DNA of 64,000 nt, taken from CBDEVH01 sp965243565. Lineage in GTDB: Bacteria > Pseudomonadota > Gammaproteobacteria > Tethybacterales > Persebacteraceae. Under the pieces are notes generated by a model that did no database searches, was not told where the DNA came from, and saw only the letters and a program-made list of their open reading frames with translations. Below, in pieces: positions 55,447 through 63,341 of this stretch. The position numbers and the translations under genes were made by a program. How positions within the stretch are numbered: position 1 is the first letter of the stretch; every line of letters starts with the position of its first letter. The stretch is taken from the NCBI GenBank assembly GCA_965243565.1, contig OZ251571.1, forward strand, positions 1,612,001 through 1,676,000, in the 5' to 3' direction.

Positions 55447-56820
55447 TTATGCTAGTTGTTGCAAACAAGCATTAATTGAAGCCTTTTGCAGCGTTGCGTA
55501 TTGTTCAAATTCATTGATAACAGCACACCCCAAAGCCGCCTCAAACTCTCCTTGATTACTCTGATGATGCACTTGCCCCGGTGCATCATCACCCAAATTA
55601 GATTGAAAAATTCCTGCCGCACTAACAGGCAGAAAATCCTCATACGTTATCGGCTCGCAACGCACAGCACGAGCGGTAATTAATACCTCTATATTTTGAG
55701 TTGAAGGCAACACCTTCGTTGCTTGTTTTTCAGTAGGAATATAACGAAAATATGCCAATTGTTGCTTACGCAATTCGTCCCAATCATCTGGAAAATCGAC
55801 AAACCCTTGCTTTAACACCCGCCTATATTCGTTGGCATTTGAGCCATCGGCAGCCAATGAAATCGAACTTCGCACCCTTGCCAATAAAGTATCGTATAAC
55901 GCACGCCCCTTCGGCGTTAGTGCAACGCCACGTTGTTCTATTTCACCAAACCGTGCTGTATGATGCCCCAACACCCAACCATTATTAGCCGTGGGAAACT
56001 GCACCGATTCTTCCAACGCTTTAAAACTTGTTTGGCGTAATAATATCGAACAATGGCGGGGCGGTGGTCCTTCGACAACCGCCTTTGACTCAATCCCATA
56101 AGCTGGCATTGCCTGCTGAGCTGCATCAATATCCAAAGTACGTGGCGTTAAGTGGTTAATATGAGGTCCCTGAAACGACACTACATCCGCCAATAATCGG
56201 TGTTGTTGATGGAGATCTTGATACATTGCAAAATCAACCGCTGCCGCACCGTGCCACCGAAAAATTTCAAGCACTGCATCAATAAACTGTTCTGCTTGTG
56301 TTGTATCCAATCCGCCTTGTCGTTCGGCAAGCTTAACCATATTAATAGCGGCAGAATTAAATATTTGTCGCTGTGCTAATACCTCTGACACTCGCCTGTG
56401 CAAAGCAACATCATCGATTAAATCAAGGCGAATCAACGACGTAAAAACCCGAAAAGGATTACTCGACAATGCCGTATAATCAATCGGACGAAAAGCCGTA
56501 GAATGCACAGGAATCCCCGCTGTTGCCAAATCATAATACCCCACCGGCAGCATACCCATAACTGCAAACACCCGCCGCATCATCGCAAGCTCGCTTGCTG
56601 TACCAAGCCTAATCGCACCATGTCGCTCTTGTGACAAGCGGTTTACATCCGACTCGCTAATAACCACATCTTGTTTTTTTAAAACAGTGCCATTAATTTT
56701 ATTCACCAACTCCACCAACGTGCCATACGCTGGCACTTCGGCCTTATACATCGCCGACATTGCCGCCGAAAACTGCGCTCTAAGAACATCGGACGCAACA
56801 AACTCCCGTTGTGCGTTCAT
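55447..56820 (-). CDS. hglS: 2-oxoadipate dioxygenase/decarboxylase (HglS/YdcJ, DUF1338)
   Basis: The 457-residue VOC-like protein matches HglS, which converts 2-oxoadipate to D-2-hydroxyglutarate in lysine catabolism. Visible are RHGAIRLGT with the metal-His region, VGYYDLATAGIPVHSTAFRP, VSFQGPHINHLTPRTLDID and FGEIEQRGVALTPKGRALYD. These are conserved DUF1338 motifs, with metal His residues and a Glu. It is flanked by ggt and uronate dehydrogenase in one direction; co-transcription is likely. The assignment of substrate follows the family, not direct evidence. Confidence 0.85.
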   Translation of the reverse strand: MNAQREFVASDVLRAQFSAAMSAMYKAEVPAYGTLVELVNKINGTVLKKQDVVISESDVNRLSQERHGAIRLGTASELAMMRRVFAVMGMLPVGYYDLATAGIPVHSTAFRPIDYTALSSNPFRVFTSLIRLDLIDDVALHRRVSEVLAQRQIFNSAAINMVKLAERQGGLDTTQAEQFIDAVLEIFRWHGAAAVDFAMYQDLHQQHRLLADVVSFQGPHINHLTPRTLDIDAAQQAMPAYGIESKAVVEGPPPRHCSILLRQTSFKALEESVQFPTANNGWVLGHHTARFGEIEQRGVALTPKGRALYDTLLARVRSSISLAADGSNANEYRRVLKQGFVDFPDDWDELRKQQLAYFRYIPTEKQATKVLPSTQNIEVLITARAVRCEPITYEDFLPVSAAGIFQSNLGDDAPGQVHHQSNQGEFEAALGCAVINEFEQYATLQKASINACLQQLA

Positions 56821-56861
56821 TTTTTAGTCCTTGTACAAAACAACTTAACCAACCAAACCCT

Positions 56862-57707
56862 TTAGCATTTTTTCTTATCATCGATGATATTCACCGTTAC
56901 CACACCGCTACTACCCAAATCAGCCGCTGCAAAAGGTCCACCAAGGCAAACTTGGGCGGGATCATTTAAATCAACATCAGGGGCATCAGCCAAAATTTTA
57001 TCGGCAAACTGCTCGGCATTATCTTTTGGACAAAACCCCAAAAAACTGGCTTTTGTATTATCCACTGGCATACGATCATTATTAGACACACCATACGACA
57101 CCGCAAAACCCGTTGCCCGTGTGCTAATAGACTTTTCGACCAATTGAATTAAATCATCATACGACAACCACGTACTCAATGCCCGTGCATTGGTAACCTG
57201 TGCACAAGAAGCAATCCGCAAACACACCGATTCGAGTTGATATTTATCCCAATACATACTTGCCAAATCTTCAGCAAAACATTTTGCCAAACCATAATAA
57301 GTATCTGGGCGGTGCGGCGCATCAATACCCACCACATCCGCCGTGCGATGCATACCCACCGCATGAATCGAGCTCGCATAAACCACCCGCCGAACACCTT
57401 GCCTTTTTGCCGCTTCCCATACCGTATAAGCACCGACAATATTTGATTTTAATATTGCATCAAATGGCGACTCATCACAAATCGCACCAAAATGCACCAC
57501 CATTTCCGCCCCTTCTAACAACGCTTCAATCTCACTCAATTCAGACAAATCAGCACGAACATAATGCTCACCCTCATACAACACCCCAAAATCATCGACA
57601 ATATCACTCGAAACCAATGTTTCTGCCATACGCGTTAATGGCTCACGCAAATAAGACCCCAACCGCCCAGCCGCACCAGTTAAAACAATTTTCTTTAGCT
57701 TTTTCAT
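56862..57707 (-). CDS. udh: Uronate dehydrogenase-like NAD-dependent dehydrogenase
   Basis: The 281-residue extended SDR has KIVLTGAAGRLGSYLREPL, HYVRADLSE, VVHFGAICDESPFDAILKSN, VVYASSIHAVGMHR, HRPDTYYGLAKCFAEDLASM (Tyr-x3-Lys) and CLRIASCAQVTNARALSTWL. This pattern fits uronate dehydrogenases (EC 1.1.1.203), which oxidise glucuronate and galacturonate to aldarolactones. The HFGAICDE variant and the extra Cys residues differ a little, so confidence in the exact substrate is moderate. It is the first gene of the ggt-hglS-udh run. Confidence 0.72.
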   Translation of the reverse strand: MKKLKKIVLTGAAGRLGSYLREPLTRMAETLVSSDIVDDFGVLYEGEHYVRADLSELSEIEALLEGAEMVVHFGAICDESPFDAILKSNIVGAYTVWEAAKRQGVRRVVYASSIHAVGMHRTADVVGIDAPHRPDTYYGLAKCFAEDLASMYWDKYQLESVCLRIASCAQVTNARALSTWLSYDDLIQLVEKSISTRATGFAVSYGVSNNDRMPVDNTKASFLGFCPKDNAEQFADKILADAPDVDLNDPAQVCLGGPFAAADLGSSGVVTVNIIDDKKKC

Positions 57708-58130
57708 TGTATTCTCCTTTTTATTTCTTTGGATAGAGACCTCTGCATAATTTATAATTATCTCACATTCATTTCAATAGCAACGCGTGTATTGGCTATA
57801 TCCATAAAATTAAATATCTGTTGAAACACACCCAGATTACCCGCTTATTATTTTTTAGCGGACAGTGGCAATGCTATTTATACGTTGGAATCCTTAAATA
57901 AAATCGTTGCTAGATTAGGCGGCAGTACCATAGGCAGAGAAACTTGGCGCGATTATCTTGCGGGGTAATTAATTGCCATTGATTTCGGGTGAGATAATAC
58001 CGCTATATTTATTGATACTAGTGCCAATGCTTAATCCCTAACTCAATTAGTAAGTAACAATTGACTTAGTTATAAAATGCGAGTACAATAATAAGTTATT
58101 CCGCCTGTTGAATTCGTTCGCAGGTCGCAG

Positions 58131-58160
58131 GCCTCCGATTTCGGAGGCATTGCTTTTTTT
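58131..58160 (+). terminator. Rho-independent terminator / leader hairpin before the NYN pseudogene
   Basis: GCCTCCGA-TT-TCGGAGGC (8-bp stem) is followed by ATTGC and seven T. It ends 11 bp before the NYN ATG. The 57708-58130 stretch otherwise holds only a start-less 47-codon frame (57830-57970, ending ETWRDYLAG) that looks like the relic of a C-terminus. Confidence 0.75.
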
Positions 58161-58170
58161 GTGAGGGAGT

Positions 58171-58757
58171 ATGAGAACAATTATTTATATTGATGGATTT
58201 AATCTGTACTATGGTTGCTTAAAAGATAGCCAATACAGATGGCTAGATATAAAAAAATTATTTTCTCATATCCTAAAAAATAATCATGAAATAGAAAAAA
58301 TTCGCTATTTCACAGCAAGAGTAAAAAACAGAACTAATAATGTTTCGGCTTCACAAAGGCAACAAGTTTATATTCGTGCTTTGGAAAAGTCTTATTTAAT
58401 ACGGATACTTTCTTCAAAATAACGTTCGTATGATGAAAGCAAAACATCCCCACAATTAGAAGTTATTAAGACGGAGGAAAAAGGGTCTGATGTTAATCTA
58501 TCTGTACATTTATTAAACGACGCATGGAAGGATAGATATGATTGTGCTATTATCGTATCAAATGATAGTGATATTAACTAGTTAAAAAAGAATTTCCAGA
58601 AAAAAAATTAGGATTAATAACACCAAGGATGCAAAAACATCTGATCAACTTAAGAAATATTCTGATTTTGTAAGAAAAATTAAAAATACCGCATTGAAAC
58701 AATCGCAATTGCCAGATTCTAAGTGGAACAAATATTAAAAAACCAAAAGGTTGGTGA
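58171..58757 (+). pseudogene. NYN-domain (LabA/DUF88) ribonuclease, multiply interrupted
   Basis: The first 83 codons (IIYIDGFNLYYGCLKDSQY, RYFTARVKNR) end at TAA 58420-58422; the same frame resumes with RSYDESKTSPQLEVIKTEEK, GSDVNLSVHLLNDAWKDRYD and CAIIVSNDSDIN, then a TAG, and a shifted frame gives KDAKTSDQLKKYSDFVRKIK. IDGFNLYYG, GSDVNL and SNDSD are the acidic metal sites of NYN RNases. The strong Shine-Dalgarno sequence GAGGGAG before ATG suggests it was once functional. At least three lesions are visible. Confidence 0.85.
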
Positions 58758-58758
58758 T

Positions 58759-59035
58759 TCACCTAACTTTTTGATTTAAAAGAATCTTGTAAAAAGGCGA
58801 AGTTTTCTTCCTCTTGTGCATCAACATTATAGCATGGCAACAGGCACACAAAATTACTTTCTTCTGTTTGGCTAAAGGTTTTTTATGGTGGACTTCAAAT
58901 ATAGATTCTTTAAATTTACCAAGATATCTGCATATTTCACATTTTTAGACCGTTTGAAGATTGTCGAACAGATTCTATACTCAGGCGACCTTACAATCTA
59001 ACTTGTCTTTTAATTCGCCCTCCTTCAATTGCCAT
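58759..59035 (-). pseudogene. HNH endonuclease fragment
   Basis: In pieces, the minus strand encodes MAIEGGRIKRQVRL, then after stops CEICRYLGKFKESIFEVHHK and KPLAKQKKVILCACCHAIML. CxxC...HH...CxxCH is the ββα-metal HNH core of nucleases of the McrA/5-methylcytosine type. Stop codons within the N-terminal part make it a pseudogene. It starts at TAATG overlapping the preceding frame. Confidence 0.7.
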
Positions 59036-59450
59036 TACTTATTAATATTAATTGATTCTGCGGCTTCATCTTTCATATCAGTATCAGAAATATCTTCATC
59101 TTTTATTCTGTGAGTTCTAATCTCTTATCACTCTTTAATTGCTTTTGGCTTTTAAACTGTTGTACAAATTTAATTATTTTACTTAACTCTTTATCAACTT
59201 TATTAGGTGGTATTAAGCAATTAGAAAAATCATTAACTGATTCTGAAATAGTAATTCTTTTCTCTGATGTTTTCTCAATGTGTCCAATGAGACATTGAAC
59301 ATCAAATAATCTATGTTGTTTATTACCCCCAGTTATTTGCCAGAGTAATTTATTAACATTGTGAGTTTTATAAATGTTTCTATTTTCAACGTTTAAGTTA
59401 TCCTTAGAATATCTTACGTGAACATTATCGTTTGGTGTTTTTATAATCAT
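59035..59450 (-). pseudogene. Unknown gene upstream of the HNH fragment, frameshifted
   Basis: An open frame of 115 codons (IIKTPNDNVHVRYSKDNLNV ... QFKSQKQLKSDKRLELTE) stops at 59103, but a shift near 59110 continues as RIKDEDISDTDMKDEAAESI to a TAA at 59035-59037 that overlaps the HNH ATG. This suggests an ancestral two-gene unit. No domain is recognised; the protein is polar and helical. Confidence 0.5.
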
Positions 59451-59527
59451 ATAATCAACATATTCATAAAAATATCCTTTATTAATAAACTTTGGGGGGA
59501 GTAATTAGAGAGTAATTATAACAACCT

Positions 59528-59567
59528 TGGCGGAAAGAGTGAAATTCGACCACTCAGCCATCTCTCC
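59528..59567 (-). tRNA. Collapsed tRNA-Ser (40-nt remnant)
   Basis: The minus strand reads GGAGAGATGGCTGAGTGGTC, then GAATTTCACTCTTTCCGCCA. The first part is the acceptor and D-arm start of tRNA-Ser; the second is its T-loop, acceptor 3' strand and CCA end. The 7-bp acceptor stem pairs (one G-U). The gene seems to have lost everything between GGTCGAA in the D-loop and GGTTCGAA in the T-loop, a deletion between similar motifs. It can no longer act as tRNA. It may mark an island insertion site. Confidence 0.65.
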
Positions 59568-59619
59568 TATTTAGAAAGCGTTGTTGTATAAGATTGTGCT
59601 AATTAACAATATACTTAAT

Positions 59620-59778
59620 TTAATATAGGTCTCTATTGGTTCTTTCAACCACATAGCGAATAGATGAACGCTGTTTGTTTTCTTGCCAGTTGATGATGTT
59701 CTGTATATCGTCTAATTCAGTAAAGGATTTATGCCCGATAACAAGGGCATCAGCAAGTGAGTTGGGGGTATTTAGATA
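59620..59778 (-). pseudogene. C-terminal gene fragment of unknown family
   Basis: A 52-codon open frame without start (LADALVIGHKSFTELDDIQN, IINWQENKQRSSIRYVVERT) ends at TAA 59620. It is protein-like and polar; the IRYVVERT end recalls transposase tails, but this is not secure. 59779-59937 holds only the hairpin below. Confidence 0.35.
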
Positions 59779-59831
59779 ATTTTATCTTACCAGATTTACC
59801 CGCATTGGGCGGATTATGCGCAGGTCTAGGT

Positions 59832-59857
59832 TAAAATGATACTGGGTTATCATTTTA
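59832..59857. terminator. Hairpin TAAAATGATA-N6-TATCATTTTA
   Basis: A perfect 10-bp stem with loop CTGGGT and A/T-rich flanks. It could end transcripts from either side in this debris zone. Confidence 0.45.
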
Positions 59858-59937
59858 AATAAACAGGTGATGAATAACTGATGAAAAAATCATCACGTCA
59901 TCACAATTAGGGAAACTTTAGGAGGAACTAGTGGAAA

Positions 59938-60170
59938 ATGAATCAAGTTAATAAAGTAATTCAATTATTAATCATAAGCTTAAATGGAGTATTTATTGGT
60001 GCGATGGTTTTAATCGCCATAGTCATTGTGCCGTTTTGTCAGGCATCTTAACCACAATTATTTTTGGATTGGTTTTCTTCCTATAGCGATACTATCGGCA
60101 TAGAGTATTTTTTGCTCTTAGTGCTTTACTAGCTTCAATTATCGCCGTTATAAAAAATCAATCAGAATAG
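59938..60170 (+). pseudogene. DUF1772-like small membrane protein, broken
   Basis: From ATG 59938: QVNKVIQLLIISLNGVFIGA, MVLIAIVIVPFCQAS, a TAA, then in frame PQLFLDWFSSYSDTIGIEYF and LLLVLY, another stop, and after a one-base shift LASIIAVIKNQSE. GAMVLIAIVIVPF and QLFLDWFSSYS match the DUF1772 family. AGGAGG at 59920-59925 serves the start. It is not functional as read. Confidence 0.65.
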
Positions 60171-60223
60171 AATGCTTAGTAAGTTAAAATATTACGCTGT
60201 CAATAGTATAAAATTACTAGGGC

Positions 60224-61894
60224 ATGAATAATTTAACCGTTATTGATTTTTTTTGTGGGGCAGGTGGCTTTTCCGAAGGCTTTAAACAGCAAGGTTTTGA
60301 TATTGTTCAAGGTGTTGATAATTGGAAACCAGCTATTGATACATTTAATTATAATTTTGGATTAAATAATACTACCCAAGATATTCTCCAAATTAGTGAA
60401 GATATAAAACTAATTGAAAATCTACCTGATACGGATATTATTTTAGGTAGCCCTCCTTGTGTAAATTTTTCTAGCTCCAATAAATGTGGCAATGCTGATA
60501 AAAGTTCGGGGATAAACTTAATAGAAGCATTTCTTAGGGTTGTAGCAGTTAAAAAACATCAGCCAAACTCAAATTTAAAAGCGTGGTTTATGGAAAATGT
60601 TGCAAACTCTGCTAAACATACTAAAAACAAATATACTTTTTCAGATTTAAATTTGCAAGTATGGGCGGGAAAACATAAAATCAATCCAGAAAAAATTGCG
60701 ATTAATTTTCAAGATAATCATCAAATTTTAAATTCCGCTGATTTTGGGGTGGCACAAGCAAGAAAAAGATTATTCGCTGGTGAAGTAATAAAAACAAACT
60801 CATTCCCGCAATTACAACCAAAAAATAATCAACATATATCTATAAAACAAATTTTTGAAAATTTCCCCAAGCCTCTCAAAAATCAAAACCAGATAACAGA
60901 CCCTAATTATAAACATCTAAAGATTAGCAAGAATAAGTTAACCGATCATTTTTACGATACAGGCATCTATAAATCACATTGGGACTATTCAGCATATTGC
61001 AAAACTAACCATCCTTATATGGGGAAAATGTCGTTTCCTGAAAACAATGAAAATCCTAGTAGGACAGTAACCGCAACCAAATTAGATAACTCAAGAGAAG
61101 CTCTTATTTATACAAGCGAGTTAGAAAGATATGGTGATGGTGAGTATAGAACACCAACAGTTAGAGAAATAGCAATTTTAATGAGCTTTCCAATTACTTA
61201 TCAATTTTTAGGAATGTCCGAAAATAGCAAATGGCGCTTAGTGGGCAATGCCGTTTGTCCTTTAGTAAGCAGTGCATTAGCAAAAGCTACATTAAAATCT
61301 CTAAATTTAGCAACTACAGATATTCCTGTTATTGAAAAAAAATCTAATTTAGAAGGTGTAATTAATTTAAATACTTTCCAAGAAAAAATATTCGACAATT
61401 CTCCAATTAGAAAAAAAGATTCTCGCTTTAGAAGACATCCTTTTAAAGAAGGAAATATGACAGTGGCGCTATCAAATTACTGCTTAAAAGAAAATGGAAC
61501 ATCGGATAAAAAATGGCGTACAACTGTTACTTATGGAACAGGTAAAAATTATAAATTACAAGAAATAACCTCCAAAGAACAGAAAAAAATACAAATATTA
61601 ATTAAGTCATTTGATAAGGGGGAAGATTTTATAGAAAAAATAAATAATGGCTTTAGTGAAAAAATCGCTTGTGGTAAAGATTTACAAGATATGTATGAAA
61701 AAAATTACTCTAACGGAAAATTACATCCTGTAGATTTAGTGGCAGAAGCCCATCAATTAATTAGTCAATATGCCAATGGGGAAATTGTAGAAACAAGAGG
61801 TGTTTTCAAACACAAACAACAAGTGCACAAAAGACAGTTGTATGCACTATATACAATCAATCAAATCACAAAAATTGCAAATAAGAGGAGATAG
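60224..61894 (+). CDS. DNA (cytosine-5-)-methyltransferase with C-terminal extension
   Basis: The 556-residue protein has an intact C5-methyltransferase core. Motif I is VIDFFCGAGGFSEGF (6-20), the catalytic loop is GSPPCVNFSS with Cys79, ENV is at 124-126, QARKRLF at 178-184, then a target-recognition region at about 190-280, RTVTATKLDNS (motif IX) and LVGNAVCP (motif X, about 339-346). About 180 further residues (375-556) are not part of the usual enzyme and are unrecognised (RFRRHPFKEGNMTVALSNYC, then KTTVTYGTG-like). It makes 5-methylcytosine; the target is unknown. It is the first gene of a three-gene set with 2-bp spacing to the next. Possible -10 TATAAA at about 60208, close to the ATG. 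Confidence 0.93.
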   Translation: MNNLTVIDFFCGAGGFSEGFKQQGFDIVQGVDNWKPAIDTFNYNFGLNNTTQDILQISEDIKLIENLPDTDIILGSPPCVNFSSSNKCGNADKSSGINLIEAFLRVVAVKKHQPNSNLKAWFMENVANSAKHTKNKYTFSDLNLQVWAGKHKINPEKIAINFQDNHQILNSADFGVAQARKRLFAGEVIKTNSFPQLQPKNNQHISIKQIFENFPKPLKNQNQITDPNYKHLKISKNKLTDHFYDTGIYKSHWDYSAYCKTNHPYMGKMSFPENNENPSRTVTATKLDNSREALIYTSELERYGDGEYRTPTVREIAILMSFPITYQFLGMSENSKWRLVGNAVCPLVSSALAKATLKSLNLATTDIPVIEKKSNLEGVINLNTFQEKIFDNSPIRKKDSRFRRHPFKEGNMTVALSNYCLKENGTSDKKWRTTVTYGTGKNYKLQEITSKEQKKIQILIKSFDKGEDFIEKINNGFSEKIACGKDLQDMYEKNYSNGKLHPVDLVAEAHQLISQYANGEIVETRGVFKHKQQVHKRQLYALYTINQITKIANKRR

Positions 61895-61896
61895 AA

Positions 61897-62898
61897 ATGC
61901 CATATAATAAAGACGCTAGAATACAAAAAATTAAAGAATTATACAACGACAAAGAGGCGAGAATAGGGAGGAAAGAAATATATTGGGAAGGAAAATTAAC
62001 CCCAATGGATGTTTTTAAAATACCTATTGAATATCTGGTTTACAATAAATATAACGGTAGAATTTTAAGCAGAACAAAATCGCAAGAAGTTCAAAAAAAG
62101 AAAATCGATATTGAAACTGAAGAAGGACATAACTTAATTGAAATTTTTTTGTATGCCTCTAATACTAGGCGAAACTTAAAAACGGAATCCAACATTAAAG
62201 CCTATGGGCAAAGAGAAGTTGGTATTATCACTAAAGATGGAATTGTTATTGATGGGAATAGAAGGTTAATGTTTTTAAATAGACTTTCTAAAGAGAACCC
62301 AAATAAAACTGATCAAGATCCAGATAGGTTCAAAAATTTTAAGGCAGTTATTTTACCTATCACTTTAGCCGACGATCCAGATGAGATTAGAAAGTTAGAA
62401 ACAAGCTATCAAATGGGTGAAGATGAAAAATTAGGCTATAACCCCATTGAAAAATATTTAAAGGTACAAGAATTAGAGAAAAACAAAATTTCGGTAAGTA
62501 AAATTTCTAATTGGATGAATGAGAAAGAAAAAAAAGTTAAAGAATATTTAGCCGCCATGAAAACTATGGACGATTATCTTGAGCATTTAGGGTATGAAGG
62601 AATATATACTCAATTAGATGGTAGAGAAGATTGGTTTTTATCATTAACAAAATGGGAAAATAATTTTAGACTGAATGATGGTGGTAATGCAGAAGGTGCT
62701 AGCGGAAAAGCGTTTGATGGCTATAAAAATAGTGATGTTGATGATTTAGTACTAATTTGCTATGATTATATTAGAGCCAAAAATGTAGTGGATGGTAAAC
62801 AATTTAGGTGGATAGCCGAAGGGACAAAAGATAATCATATTTTTGGTAATAAAGAATTGTGGGATAAATTTAAGGAAAAACATTTCCATAATACTTAA
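61897..62898 (+). CDS. ParB/Srx-fold protein, N-terminal part (defence island)
   Basis: The 333-residue frame starts 2 bp after the methyltransferase. It contains GIITKDGIVIDGNRRLMFLN (about 105-125), the ParB/Srx-like IDGNRR signature that in ParB-type proteins binds nucleotide, followed by a helical domain (NPIEKYLKVQELEKNKISVS, KISNWMNEKEKKVKEYL), like ParB helix-turn-helix segments. It ends prematurely at KFKEKHFHNT. Removing one A from the run 62876-62880 joins it to the next frame as KFKENISIILKSNEKEIEIN, giving a 480-residue protein. Its role is inferred from context: a restriction or anti-phage function. Confidence 0.7.
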   Translation: MPYNKDARIQKIKELYNDKEARIGRKEIYWEGKLTPMDVFKIPIEYLVYNKYNGRILSRTKSQEVQKKKIDIETEEGHNLIEIFLYASNTRRNLKTESNIKAYGQREVGIITKDGIVIDGNRRLMFLNRLSKENPNKTDQDPDRFKNFKAVILPITLADDPDEIRKLETSYQMGEDEKLGYNPIEKYLKVQELEKNKISVSKISNWMNEKEKKVKEYLAAMKTMDDYLEHLGYEGIYTQLDGREDWFLSLTKWENNFRLNDGGNAEGASGKAFDGYKNSDVDDLVLICYDYIRAKNVVDGKQFRWIAEGTKDNHIFGNKELWDKFKEKHFHNT

Positions 62899-63340
62899 AT
62901 CTAATGAGAAAGAAATAGAAATAAATTTTAATTCTAACGATTTAAAAAGTCATTTAGACAACAGAGATAATGTTTTCTCAGAAAAATTTGGACCCCACCT
63001 AAAAGATAATTTAGATAATCTTATTTCAGATTTATCAAATAGACAAAATCACAATAAACCCGAAAAATTAATTGACAAAGCTTGTAATGCACTAAATGAA
63101 GTTAAAACTGAAGCTAGTTCTTTTAAAACTAAAAATACACAGGACCAACTAAAAGCAGTTGCTAAGCGAGTCTCTGAATTATTACACAAAAACAACCCGC
63201 TGGCAATGTTAGAACTATCATTGAACTGGTTAAAAAATGTTGAAGAAAAGGTTGGGGGGGATGATAACGATAAACAACTAGAAACCATTACTAAAATAAA
63301 TAGTTTATCACATAAAATAAAAAAAGATCTTGGCGGTTAA
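62843..63340 (+). CDS. C-terminal part of the ParB-like protein (after frameshift)
   Basis: The open frame has no ATG and no Shine-Dalgarno sequence; its nominal TTG start lies within the preceding gene. The natural content begins at about 62880: NISIILKSNEKEIEINFNSN, DLKSHLDNRDNVFSEKF, then helices LKAVAKRVSELLHKNNPLAM and ELSLNWLKNVEEKV. The rich helices suggest a coiled or oligomerisation domain. It ends 1 bp before the ATG of the helicase gene. It is either a frameshifted C-terminus (sequencing error or mutation) or a separately translated protein; I favour the first. Confidence 0.55.
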   Translation: MVIKNCGINLRKNISIILKSNEKEIEINFNSNDLKSHLDNRDNVFSEKFGPHLKDNLDNLISDLSNRQNHNKPEKLIDKACNALNEVKTEASSFKTKNTQDQLKAVAKRVSELLHKNNPLAMLELSLNWLKNVEEKVGGDDNDKQLETITKINSLSHKIKKDLGG

Positions 63341-63341
63341 C

